Source: Roseovarius sp. A-2 (GTDB lineage: Bacteria > Pseudomonadota > Alphaproteobacteria > Rhodobacterales > Rhodobacteraceae). From it: a stretch of 64,000 bases of DNA. The notes beneath the pieces are model-generated. The model had not been told where the DNA came from, ran no database searches, and was given only the letters and a program-made list of their open reading frames with translations. Positions 18,506 through 26,339 of the stretch are shown here, one piece after another. Every line of letters starts with the position of its first letter. Position 1 is the first letter of the stretch. The translations under genes and the position numbers were made by a program. The stretch lies in NCBI RefSeq assembly GCF_002072155.1, contig NZ_BDIY01000004.1, forward strand, positions 163,228 through 227,227, given 5' to 3'.

Positions 18506-19073
18506 GCCGCTTATCCTGGGGTTCGACACATCGGCCGCGCATTGCGCGGCCGCTTTGCTGTGCGGTGACCGGGTTCTGGTGGTGCGCGCCGAGGACATGG
18601 GGCGCGGGCAGGCGGAACGCCTGATGCCGCTGCTGGAAGAGGTGCTGGCCGAGGGCGGTGTACGCTGGCGCGATCTGGCCCGGATCGGCGTCGGCATCGG
18701 ACCCGGCAATTTCACCGGCATCCGCATATCGGTGGCCGCCGCGCGGGGGCTGGCGCTGAGCCTTGGCATTCCCGCAATCGGGATCAGCACGCTGGAGGCG
18801 ATCCGCGCAGGCCATGAGCGCGGAACGCCCTGCGTGCCCGCGCCGCGCGATCAGGGCTATGTGCAGCGCGCGGGCCACATGCCAGACTTGGTGGCGATGG
18901 CAGATATCGCCGATGCCGTGTTGCCCCCGGCCCCCGCACGGCTGGCCGAGCGGATCGCGCGGCTGGCCACCCTTGCACCCGGCGAAGGCCCCCCCCCGGC
19001 ACCGCTTTACGTGCGACCTGCCGACGCGGCCCCCGCAAGGGATGCGCCGCCGGAGATTCTGGATGACGCCTGA
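18498..19073 (+). CDS. tsaB: tRNA threonylcarbamoyladenosine biosynthesis protein TsaB
   Basis: The 191-residue ASKHA-fold protein is the non-catalytic partner of TsaD in forming t6A37 in ANN-decoding tRNAs. ILGFDTSAAHCAAAL at the N-terminus and IGVGIGPGNFTGIRI near residue 65 are family hallmarks. The GTG start at 18498 overlaps the nfuA stop by 8 nt, indicating coupling. The C-terminal half is variable, as usual. Its partner tsaD is also in the window, at 31309. Confidence 0.92.
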   Translation: MSEPLILGFDTSAAHCAAALLCGDRVLVVRAEDMGRGQAERLMPLLEEVLAEGGVRWRDLARIGVGIGPGNFTGIRISVAAARGLALSLGIPAIGISTLEAIRAGHERGTPCVPAPRDQGYVQRAGHMPDLVAMADIADAVLPPAPARLAERIARLATLAPGEGPPPAPLYVRPADAAPARDAPPEILDDA

Positions 19074-19503
19074 AGAGATGGCGGCCTGCCACGCGCGGGC
19101 CTTTGCCGGTCAGGGGCGGGCCTGGACGGTCGTGGAATTCGCCAGTCTGCTGGAAAGCCCGCTGATCTTTGCCGTGGGAAACGCTCGCGCCTTCGCGCTT
19201 GGCCGGGTGATTGCGGATGAGGCGGAACTCCTGACGCTGGCCTGCGATCCGGCGCAGCGGCGCAAGGGGTTGGGGCGGGCCTGCCTCGCCAGTTTCGAGG
19301 CCGGGGCACGGGCGCGTGGCGCGGTGACGGCGTTTCTGGAGGTTGCGGCGGACAATATGATGGCCCGGGGGCTCTATGACACCGCAGGTTATGCCGAGAT
19401 CACCCGGCGCGCGGGCTATTACGCGCGCGCAGGAATCACTGCGGTGGATGCCATCGTGATGCGCAAGACGTTTGGGACCGGGCGCACCGTGATCGCCCCC
19501 TGA
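19063..19503 (+). CDS. rimI: GNAT acetyltransferase, RimI-like
   Basis: The 146-residue GCN5-type acetyltransferase carries the acetyl-CoA loop in CDPAQRRKGLGRACL (motif A). EVAADNMMARGLYDTAGY is the motif B pattern seen in ribosomal protein N-acetyltransferases. The ATG at 19063 overlaps the tsaB end by 11 nt. Placement after tsaB is the classic rimI position. Substrate S18 is inferred from family and context. Confidence 0.85.
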   Translation: MTPEEMAACHARAFAGQGRAWTVVEFASLLESPLIFAVGNARAFALGRVIADEAELLTLACDPAQRRKGLGRACLASFEAGARARGAVTAFLEVAADNMMARGLYDTAGYAEITRRAGYYARAGITAVDAIVMRKTFGTGRTVIAP

Positions 19504-19728
19504 GCGCACGGCCTGCTGCCATAACGGTCGGCCCCGCCGCGTTTCCTCGAAATAGTGAAAGCCGGTGATGTCTGGGCGCGCCGCGATACCCTTGATCACC
19601 GTCAGCAACAATGTCCCGCCCAGAGGATAATCGGTGCGGATCGGCCCGGCGGCGGTGAGCGCCGAAAAGTTCGCGTCGTCATAGAACGCGGCGGGCAGCA
19701 AGTCGTCATCTCTCTGGACCGGGCCGCG

Positions 19729-19935
19729 CTACTCGTGCCGCCGCAGGTTCTGCGCGACCCGTTCGGTGGGGCTGTGGCTGACACAGTTGGCGAGCGTCGA
19801 GGTGGCGGCATGGACTTCGTCAGGGGTCACGGTGCCGTGGGTCGAGTGGGGCCGCTCGGCATTGTAATAGGCCAGCCGTTTCCCGATACCTTCCCGGGCC
19901 TGTACCCCGATCTCGAAGGCGCGCAGGTAGGGCAC
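19729..19935 (-). pseudogene. IS3-family transposase (OrfB) C-terminal remnant
   Basis: The frame reads YLRAFEIGVQAREGIGKR then LAYYNAERPHSTHG and TPDEVHA, the characteristic last part of IS3-type OrfB integrases (YYNxxRPH). The catalytic DDE core is missing upstream, and the text continues into non-family sequence (NCVSHSPTERVAQNL), so this is a truncated fragment. No flanking inverted repeats were found. Confidence 0.7.
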
Positions 19936-20013
19936 GGCTCGGTTGACGATCTGCGCCGCGTTGTGAAGATGGGGTGCAAATGTTTTCATGATCGGGGCAG
20001 GAACACAGCTCAG

Positions 20014-20160
20014 GTGTCTGATACAAACCCCGCAAAAGTCGAGATCGTCGCGGTTGCGAAGACCGCAGGCATGTCGCCCTCCACCGTATCGCGCAGCTTC
20101 AATCATCCCGCGCTGATCACCGGAGCCACCGAGGAGCGTTCCGGATTAGGTGCCGCTCGA
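20014..20160 (+). pseudogene. LacI-family regulator N-terminal remnant
   Basis: From a GTG at 20014 the frame reads VSDTNPAKVEIVAVAKTAG then MSPSTVSRSFNHPALI, the helix-turn-helix of a LacI-type repressor (SPSTVSRSFNHP is the recognition helix). About 45 residues later the family match stops and there is no ligand-binding domain. The gene was evidently cut by the same events that left the IS3 fragment beside it. Confidence 0.65.
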
Positions 20161-20275
20161 ACGCATCCTGCGCGGCACGACGCGGGCGGCGCGTTGACTT
20201 GCCGGTGGACAATTCCGGGGGCCGCTGCAACATTACCGAGCAGAGCGCATCGGGGCACCGTCCGCGCGCCCTGTC

Positions 20276-20309
20276 CCCTCCCGGCACCGGCCAGCCGGTG
20301 CCGGGAGGG
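20276..20309. repeat. Perfect 16-bp inverted repeat (hairpin)
   Basis: CCCTCCCGGCACCGGC and its exact complement GCCGGTGCCGGGAGGG are separated by 2 nt, giving an extremely stable stem 36 bp before the oxidoreductase start. No clear T-run follows, though GAAATTTT lies 6 nt downstream. It may act as a terminator of the decayed locus or a leader structure. Confidence 0.7.
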
Positions 20310-20345
20310 CGCATGAAATTTTGCCACCTGATCGGATACACACCC

Positions 20346-21335
20346 ATGCACGCCATAAGTTACAGCCGTTTCGGCCCGCCCCACGAGGTTCTCGCCCCCT
20401 GCGAGATACCGACGCCCAACCCGGGCCCGGGCGAGGTTCTGGTGCGGTTGCATGTCTCGGGGGTGAACCCGTCGGATGCCAAGGCCCGCGCCGGGGCGCG
20501 CCCCGGTGTCACCAAACCCGCCTATGCTCGCATCGTTCCACATTCCGATGGGGCCGGGGTGATCGAGGCGGTTGGCGACGGCGTGCCCGCCGCGCGCATC
20601 GGCACGCGCGTCTGGATCTGGAACGGCCAGTGGCAGAGAGCCCTCGGCACGGCGGCGCAGTATATCGCGCTGCCCTCCGCGCAGGCCGTTGCGCTGCCCG
20701 AGGGGGTGGATTTCGACATCGGGGCCTGCCTCGGCATCCCGGGCCTGACCGCGGCGCATACCGTCTTTGGCGGTGGTGACGTGGCCGGGCAAAGGCTGCT
20801 GGTGTCGGGCGGCGCGGGGGCTGTCGGCCATAATGCCGTGCAGCTTGCCAGCGCGGCGGGGGCCGAGGTCATCGCCACCTGTTCGGCCCCGGCGATGGAG
20901 CGGGTCCGCGCGGCGGGGGCGGCACAGGTCTTTGACTATTCCGATCCGGAACTGGCCGAAAAGATCCTCGATGCGACCGGCGGGCAAGGCATCGACCGTG
21001 CCGTCGAGGTGGAATTCGGGGCCAATGTCGCGCTGCTGCCCGAGGTGATGGCCCCGAATGGCACCATCGCCACCTATGGCTCCTTCAAGGACATGACCCC
21101 GCAGATCCCGTTCGGGCCCTATCTCTTCAAGGCGCTCAAGATCGACATCGCGCTGATCTACATCCTGCCCGAGGCCGAGCGGCAGGCCGCCATCGCGCAA
21201 CTCACCAAGGCCATCGAGGCCGGCACGCTGCGCCCCGCCATTCACGCGCGGTTTGCCCTTGAGGACTGTGCGACGGCCCATGACACGGTGATGCAGCCGG
21301 GGCGCGCAGGTGCGGTGCTGCTCGACATCGACTGA
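20346..21335 (+). CDS. MDR-type NADPH:quinone oxidoreductase
   Basis: The 329-residue zinc-free medium-chain dehydrogenase/reductase resembles quinone oxidoreductase (zeta-crystallin type). The N-terminal GroES-like part has VSGVNPSDAKARAG, and the Rossmann part has LLVSGGAGAVGHNAVQLA, the usual NADPH loop. Zinc-ligand cysteines of alcohol dehydrogenases are absent. The start gives MHAISYSRFGPP, standard for the family. It stands alone downstream of the decayed region and converges with the GST gene, 6 bp away. Confidence 0.88.
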   Translation: MHAISYSRFGPPHEVLAPCEIPTPNPGPGEVLVRLHVSGVNPSDAKARAGARPGVTKPAYARIVPHSDGAGVIEAVGDGVPAARIGTRVWIWNGQWQRALGTAAQYIALPSAQAVALPEGVDFDIGACLGIPGLTAAHTVFGGGDVAGQRLLVSGGAGAVGHNAVQLASAAGAEVIATCSAPAMERVRAAGAAQVFDYSDPELAEKILDATGGQGIDRAVEVEFGANVALLPEVMAPNGTIATYGSFKDMTPQIPFGPYLFKALKIDIALIYILPEAERQAAIAQLTKAIEAGTLRPAIHARFALEDCATAHDTVMQPGRAGAVLLDID

Positions 21336-21341
21336 CCGGCG

Positions 21342-22076
21342 TCAGTCGAAAGACCTGCCCGCCTTGGGCCGCAGCGACGCGGCGGATTGGCTGAACAGCA
21401 CGGTGTTGTTGTCGACCCGGTGCCGCCCGCCATTCTGTTCGGATTTGTGCAGGTCGATGGCGCGCTGCACCGCCGGGCGCGCTTTGATCCGTGCGCGCCA
21501 GTCCGCGACGCGCGGGAAGGCGTCGAGCGAGGCCCCAAGCGGCTTGGCGATGAAGGCCCAGGGAAATGCCAGCATGTCGGCAATGGAATAGTCGCCCAGC
21601 AGCCAGTCGCGCCCTTCAAGGCGGTTCTCCAGCACGGCAATATTGCGGTCGTATTCGCCAAGGTAGCGCTTGAAGCCGTAGGCGCGCTCGCCCTCGGGCG
21701 CATAGTTGCGGAAATGGCTGAGCTGACCCGCCATCGGCCCCTGATTTCCGACCTGCCAGAAAAGCCACTCCATTAGGTCCTTGCGGGCGCGCAGATCGGT
21801 CGGGTCGGGGGCGAATTGCCCGGTCTTGTCGGCGAGATAGAGCAGCACCGCCCCGGATTCGAACACCGTCACCGGGTCGTCGCCCCAGCCCGCCCCCGGC
21901 GCGTGATCGACGATGGCGGGCATCTTGGCATTGGGGCTGATCGCCAGAAACTCGGGCGTGAACTGGTCACCCTCACCCAGCCGCATCAGGATCGGGCGAT
22001 AGGCAAGGCCAACCTCCTCAAGCATAATGGCGGCCTTCCAGCCATTGGGCGTGGGCGCGAAATAGAGGTCGATCAT
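21342..22076 (-). CDS. Glutathione S-transferase family protein
   Basis: The 244-residue protein has a thioredoxin-like N-terminal domain (MIDLYFAPTPNGWKAAIML, with the cis-Pro region KMPAIVDH and glutathione-binding FESGAVLLYLAD) and an all-helical C-terminal domain (DYSIADMLAFPW). TPNGWK is the pattern of YfcG/YghU-type disulfide-bond oxidoreductases rather than classical transferases. Its start overlaps the end of the CoA-transferase gene by 4 nt, so the two are translated together. Confidence 0.9.
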   Translation of the reverse strand: MIDLYFAPTPNGWKAAIMLEEVGLAYRPILMRLGEGDQFTPEFLAISPNAKMPAIVDHAPGAGWGDDPVTVFESGAVLLYLADKTGQFAPDPTDLRARKDLMEWLFWQVGNQGPMAGQLSHFRNYAPEGERAYGFKRYLGEYDRNIAVLENRLEGRDWLLGDYSIADMLAFPWAFIAKPLGASLDAFPRVADWRARIKARPAVQRAIDLHKSEQNGGRHRVDNNTVLFSQSAASLRPKAGRSFD

Positions 22077-23287
22077 GCCGGGCTTTCCTGCGTGTCGGTG
22101 GCGATGCCCTCGGCGATCATCTCGTCGATTGCCGCGTCGTCATAGCCCGCCTGCGCGAGCACTGCGCGGGTATCCTCTCCCAGACGGCGGGCGGGTTGCG
22201 GAGCCTCGGGCGGGGTGGATGAGAACCGCGCCGGTGTACGGGTCTGGCGGATCGGGCCGGCCTGCGGGTGGTCCTGCTCGATCACGATGCCATTGGCCTG
22301 CACCTGCGGGTGGCGGTAAACCTGATCGCGCGTCAGCACCGGCGCGCAGGGCACGTCATGGGCACTTAATCGCTGCATCCAGTTGTCGGTGGAGTCGGTG
22401 CGCAGCGCCGCCTGCGTCAGTTCCAGCCGGGCGGGTTTGTTTTCCTCCCGCGCGGCCACGGTGGCGAAGCGCGGGTCATCGAGCCAGTCGGGCCGGCCGA
22501 CCGCCGCCGCGAGGCCCTTCCAGGTGCTGTCGGTATGGGCCGAGACCGCCATCCAGCCGTCGGCGGTCTGATAGATCAACTCGACAAAGCTCTGCGCCTC
22601 GGCACCCGTGTCGGGCGGTGCCTCCGCGCCGACAAAGGTATGGCCCGCCATGTCCGAACTCCACAGGAAGGCCAGCACGGTGTCGAGCATCGAAACGCGC
22701 ACATGACTGCCCTCGCCTGTGCGGGCGCGCGCCAGTAGCGCGGCGGTGATCGCCTGCGCGGTCTGAATTGCGGTCAGCTTGTCGGGCAGGATGGTGCGCA
22801 CCAACCGGGGCCGCGCCACATCTGCGCCGCCCTGCACACTGGCCAGACCTGACAGCGCCTGGATCAGCGGGTCATAGACAGGCTTGCGCGCCCAATCCCC
22901 CTCAAACCCGAAACCCGCGATCGAGGTATATATGATATCAGGACGGACCGCGCGCACCGCCGCCTCGCCCAGCCCGATCCTCTCGGCCACCCCAGGGCGG
23001 AAATTCTGCACGAAGACATCTGCCCCCTCGCACAGCCGCAACGCCGCTTCGAGCCCCCGAGGATGCTTGAGGTTGAGCGTGACCGTTTTCTTGCCCCGGT
23101 TGTTGTTGAGATACGAGGCCGAGAACCCGCCCCGCCGCCCGGTGACCTGCCGACTGTGATCACCGCCGTCGGGATGCTCGATCTTGATCACCTCGGCCCC
23201 CTGATCGGCCAGCGTCATGGTGGCCAGCGGACCCGAGATCATCGTGGTCAGGTCGATGACCCGAAATCCGTGCAAGGGTCCTGGCAT
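22073..23287 (-). CDS. CaiB/BaiF family CoA transferase
   Basis: The 404-residue class III CoA transferase moves CoA between carboxylic acids through an aspartyl-CoA thioester. Family blocks include GFRVIDLTTMISGPLA, ADQGAEVIKIEHP and NNRGKKTVTLNL. The likely catalytic Asp is in VSMLDTVLAF. The ATG at 23287 gives MPGPLHGFRV; upstream codons run through the intergenic spacer and are rejected. The substrate is unknown. Coupling to a GST downstream is the main contextual clue. Confidence 0.9.
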   Translation of the reverse strand: MPGPLHGFRVIDLTTMISGPLATMTLADQGAEVIKIEHPDGGDHSRQVTGRRGGFSASYLNNNRGKKTVTLNLKHPRGLEAALRLCEGADVFVQNFRPGVAERIGLGEAAVRAVRPDIIYTSIAGFGFEGDWARKPVYDPLIQALSGLASVQGGADVARPRLVRTILPDKLTAIQTAQAITAALLARARTGEGSHVRVSMLDTVLAFLWSSDMAGHTFVGAEAPPDTGAEAQSFVELIYQTADGWMAVSAHTDSTWKGLAAAVGRPDWLDDPRFATVAAREENKPARLELTQAALRTDSTDNWMQRLSAHDVPCAPVLTRDQVYRHPQVQANGIVIEQDHPQAGPIRQTRTPARFSSTPPEAPQPARRLGEDTRAVLAQAGYDDAAIDEMIAEGIATDTQESPA

Positions 23288-23414
23288 GTGGGGGGTCTCC
23301 GGTACGGGGGATGCGTGCAGCCGTGCAAGCCTAGCAAATGACGGCCCGGCGTCACAAGACACCGGGCCGGGTTTGTCGGACATGGCGACAGGCGACGGCC
23401 TGTCAGACAGGCGG

Positions 23415-23984
23415 TCAGGCGGCGTCCTTGCGCGCCTTTTCCCAGGCAAAGCCCTTGAATGCCTCGTCCACCGGCGTCTCGGCCAGGTGGTTGGTATAAT
23501 TCGACATGACCTTCTGCGATAGGCCGAGGATCACTTCGAGCACCTGACGCTTGGTGAAGCCTGCATCGAGAAACGCCTGCAACTCGGCCTCGTCAACATG
23601 GCCGCGACCACGCGTGACGGCAAGCGTGAAGCTGCGCAGCGCCTCAAGCCGGGCATTGGGCAGCGGGGCCTCGTCGCGCAGCGCGTCGTTGATCGCGTCG
23701 TCGACCTTCATCCGTTTGGCGATGCCGGTATGTGCGGGCACGCAATAGGTGCAGTTATGCTCGACATTGATGGTCTGCCAGACCACGGTCAGCTCGTCCT
23801 TGTCAAAGCTGGTCTGCTCGGCGAACATCTGGTGCAGCTTCTGATAGGCATCCAGAAGCGCCGGGGCCTCGGCCATCACGGCATGCAGGCCGGGAATGCG
23901 GCCAAAGGATTTCTGCGAGTTTTCGAGCAGCGTGCGGCTCTCTTCGGGGGCGGTTTCGATCGTGTGCAGGTCAAAGCCGGACAT
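23415..23984 (-). CDS. Carboxymuconolactone decarboxylase/AhpD-like protein
   Basis: The 189-residue protein belongs to the AhpD-like fold. The redox CxxC and distal His appear in EHNCTYCVPAH, the signature of alkylhydroperoxidase-type members. AGGAGA precedes the ATG at 23984 and fixes the start. It is divergent from a TetR regulator, and the shared spacer carries two matching palindromes, so it is the likely regulated target. A role in detoxifying peroxides or reactive organics is inferred. Confidence 0.88.
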   Translation of the reverse strand: MSGFDLHTIETAPEESRTLLENSQKSFGRIPGLHAVMAEAPALLDAYQKLHQMFAEQTSFDKDELTVVWQTINVEHNCTYCVPAHTGIAKRMKVDDAINDALRDEAPLPNARLEALRSFTLAVTRGRGHVDEAELQAFLDAGFTKRQVLEVILGLSQKVMSNYTNHLAETPVDEAFKGFAWEKARKDAA

Positions 23985-24016
23985 GCGGTTCTCCTTGTGA
24001 ATGGTGGCGTGAATTC

Positions 24017-24032
24017 TTGAGTGATTGCTCAA
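24017..24032. promoter_or_regulatory. Putative TetR operator, site 1
   Basis: TTGAGTGATTGCTCAA is a near-perfect 16-bp dyad, 33 bp upstream of the AhpD-like gene. The same pattern recurs 59 bp away at 24076, flanked identically by AATTC on the left. Autoregulation by the divergent TetR protein is the simplest reading. Confidence 0.7.
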
Positions 24033-24075
24033 CTATCTTTCCTACCTTTACTCGAACCAGTATACAAGATAATTC

Positions 24076-24091
24076 TTGAGCGATCACTCAA
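24076..24091. promoter_or_regulatory. Putative TetR operator, site 2
   Basis: TTGAGCGATCACTCAA matches site 1 at 14 of 16 positions and lies 20 bp before the regulator ATG. Because the operator occupies this position, the possible TTG start at 24076 for the TetR gene is rejected in favour of the ATG at 24112. Confidence 0.7.
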
Positions 24092-24111
24092 TCGAGATCG
24101 AGGTGTCAGGC

Positions 24112-24705
24112 ATGGGCAGAACGACCGGCTATGACCGGGACACGGTGTTGCAGTCGGCAATGGAGCTGTTCTGGGCGCGCGGCTATCACTCCACCTCGCT
24201 CAAGGATCTCGAGCGGGTTCTCGACATGCGCCCGGGCTCGATCTATACCGCCTTTGGCTCCAAGGAGGCGCTATTTTGCGCAGCACTCGACCGCTATGCC
24301 ATTAACGGTCAAAGGAACCTCGCCGAAACGCTGGCCAAGGCGCAGTCGCCGATCGCGGGGCTGGCCGCGCATGTGCGAATGATTGGCCGCCTGATGTCCG
24401 GCAATCCGCCATCGCGCGCCTGCATGATGGTCAAGACCCTGTTGGAGACACCCGATGACGATCCGGTGTTGCGCCGCACGGTCGAGCGCATGATGCGCGA
24501 GGTCGAGGCCGGTTTTGCCGATGCGTTCCGCGACGCGCGACGCGCGGGCGAGATCCCCCCCGGTTCGAACCCGGAGCGATTGGCGGCGCGGTTGCAGGTC
24601 TCGATCTTTGGCCTGCGCGCCTATGCACAACGCAGCGATGCAGGCGAGAACACACAACGCCTTGCCGATGATATCGCCCGCGAGATCGAGGCGCTGGCCG
24701 TCTGA
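24112..24705 (+). CDS. TetR/AcrR family transcriptional regulator
   Basis: The 197-residue regulator has an N-terminal helix-turn-helix (about 9-55) with ELFWARGYHSTSLKDLE and RPGSIYTAFGSKEALF, then a helical ligand-binding domain. The short start MGRTTGYD is chosen because the longer reading would make the operator part of the coding region. It probably represses itself and the divergent AhpD-like gene. The ligand is unknown. Confidence 0.9.
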   Translation: MGRTTGYDRDTVLQSAMELFWARGYHSTSLKDLERVLDMRPGSIYTAFGSKEALFCAALDRYAINGQRNLAETLAKAQSPIAGLAAHVRMIGRLMSGNPPSRACMMVKTLLETPDDDPVLRRTVERMMREVEAGFADAFRDARRAGEIPPGSNPERLAARLQVSIFGLRAYAQRSDAGENTQRLADDIAREIEALAV

Positions 24706-24722
24706 GCGGCCGCCCGTCTGCG

Positions 24723-26219
24723 CTACATCACCGCCCCGATCTGCCACGGCACGAACTCGTCATCGCCCAACCCCTGCGCCTCGGATTTGGTCCGCTCGCC
24801 CGAGGCCATGCGCAGCCACATCGCGTAGATCTCGCGCCCGACCTCCTCGACCGAGCGGCCATCCGACAGGATCACGCCCGCGTTGACGTCCATATCCTCC
24901 GACAGCCGGGCGTACATCTCGGAATTGGTGGCGACCTTCATCGAGGGCGAGGGCTTGGCACCAAAGGCCGATCCGCGCCCGGTGGTGAAACAGACGAGCT
25001 GACAGCCCGAAGCGATCTGCCCGGTGACCGAGGCTGGATCGTAGCCGGGGCTGTCCATGAAGGTGAAACCCTTGGCCGTCACCGGCTCGGCATAGTTGTA
25101 GACCCCCATCAGCGGGGTCGTTCCCCCCTTGGCCGCCGCCCCAAGCGATTTTTCCAGAATGGTGGTCAGCCCCCCGGCCTTGTTGCCCGGCGAGGGGTTG
25201 TTGTCCATCGAGCCGCGATTGCGTGCGGTGTAATCTTCCCACCAGCGGATAAGCCCGATCAGCTTTTCTCCGATCTCGCGGGTCACGGCTCGCGCGGTCA
25301 GAAGATGCTCCGCCCCGTAGATTTCGGGCGTCTCGGCCAGCACCCCGGTGCCGCCCTGCGCCACCAGCAGATCGCAGGCATGGCCCACGGCAGGATTGGC
25401 GGTAATCCCCGACCAGGCATCCGAGCCGCCGCATTGCAGCGCCACCATCAGCTCCGATGCCGGGCAAGCCTCGCGCCTTGCCGCGTCGACCTCCGGCAGC
25501 ATCGTCTCGATCTTCGAGATGCCCAGTTCCACCGAACGCCGCAGCCCGCCCACATCCTGTATGTTCATCGTCTGGAATGTCGGGCCGGGCGTCAGCCCGT
25601 AGGCTTCGATCAGCCAGTCGATCTGCATCATCTCGCAGCCCAGCCCGGCCAGCAGCACGCCGCCCACGTTGGGATTGCGCGCATAGCCCCAAAGCACCCG
25701 TTGCAGCGCGGCAAACCCCTCGCCATCGCCACCCATGGCGCAGCCCGTGCCATGCACAAAGGCCACCACGCCATCCACATTGGGATAGGCCGCCAGCCGC
25801 TCGGGCGTGAAATGCGCGGCGATCTGACGGGCGGCCGTGGCCGAACAGTTCACCGAGGTCAGCACCGCGATATAGTTGCGCGTGCCGACGCGGCCGGTGG
25901 TCCGGCGATAGCCCATGAAGGTGTCGGTCTTGTCCGGTTTGGCGGCGGGCCTCAGGTTGGTCGAAAACTCATAGGCCGCATCTACATTGCGAAATTCCAG
26001 GTTGTGGGTGTGCACATGGCTTCCCGCCGCGATGTCGCAGGCGGCATAGCCGATCACCTGCGCGTATTTGCGCACCGCCTCTCCCTTGGCGATATCCTGC
26101 ACGGCGATCTTGTGACCGCGCGGGATCGCCTCCACCGCCCCTGCCGCACCGGGCAAGAGCGATACGGCGGCGGTCTCGACATTATCTTCGGGTGAGAGGC
26201 AGACGGTTTGCACGGGCAT
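24723..26219 (-). CDS. UxaA family hydrolase (altronate dehydratase type)
   Basis: The 498-residue sugar-acid dehydratase has an N-terminal SAF domain (about 1-90, RGHKIAVQDIAKGE) followed by the long UxaA C-terminal domain (RTTGRVGTRNYIAVL, CGGSDAWSGITANPA, MDNNPSPGNKAGG). Full-length two-domain form fits D-altronate or D-galactarate dehydratase. The start giving MPVQTVCLSPEDN agrees with the family. A TTTGGTATACCAAA palindrome lies 61 bp upstream, like the operators of hexuronate repressors, which supports a hexuronate-type substrate. Confidence 0.9.
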   Translation of the reverse strand: MPVQTVCLSPEDNVETAAVSLLPGAAGAVEAIPRGHKIAVQDIAKGEAVRKYAQVIGYAACDIAAGSHVHTHNLEFRNVDAAYEFSTNLRPAAKPDKTDTFMGYRRTTGRVGTRNYIAVLTSVNCSATAARQIAAHFTPERLAAYPNVDGVVAFVHGTGCAMGGDGEGFAALQRVLWGYARNPNVGGVLLAGLGCEMMQIDWLIEAYGLTPGPTFQTMNIQDVGGLRRSVELGISKIETMLPEVDAARREACPASELMVALQCGGSDAWSGITANPAVGHACDLLVAQGGTGVLAETPEIYGAEHLLTARAVTREIGEKLIGLIRWWEDYTARNRGSMDNNPSPGNKAGGLTTILEKSLGAAAKGGTTPLMGVYNYAEPVTAKGFTFMDSPGYDPASVTGQIASGCQLVCFTTGRGSAFGAKPSPSMKVATNSEMYARLSEDMDVNAGVILSDGRSVEEVGREIYAMWLRMASGERTKSEAQGLGDDEFVPWQIGAVM

Positions 26220-26279
26220 TTCTCCAGAACGGGGGCGGGTCTGCGGCAAACGTCGCGCAATCCCGCCACGCGGTCAAGG

Positions 26280-26293
26280 TTTGGTATACCAAA
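26280..26293. promoter_or_regulatory. GntR-type (ExuR/UxuR-like) operator
   Basis: TTTGGTATACCAAA is a perfect 14-bp palindrome in the 120-bp gap before the altronate dehydratase gene. The core TTGGTATACCAA equals the known consensus for ExuR/UxuR-type GntR repressors of hexuronate catabolism. No GntR gene is in the window. Confidence 0.65.
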
Positions 26294-26339
26294 TCTGACG
26301 GCACGAACGAGCCGACCCTGCGGAATCAGGCAGCCCAGC

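Larger units (their letters stand above)
19504..20345. other. 842-bp gene-free decayed region
   Basis: No intact gene is visible between rimI and the oxidoreductase gene. It holds an IS3 transposase tail and a LacI N-terminus (listed separately) and a perfect 16-bp stem hairpin near its right end. On the minus strand, from about 19701 down to 19504, a frame reading AAFYDDANFSALTAAG and ITGFHYFEETRRG looks coding-like but has no recognisable family and runs on antisense to rimI. It is best read as a scar of insertion and deletion. Confidence 0.6.

Noticed and set aside
18784..19701. 305-residue minus-strand open frame
   Set aside because: Mostly antisense to tsaB and rimI. Its first 65 residues in the scar region look coding-like but match nothing known, so they are mentioned only in the scar entry.
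24076..24705. Longer TetR reading from a TTG at 24076
   Set aside because: The TTG is part of the second operator palindrome, and the ATG at 24112 gives a normal TetR N-terminus.
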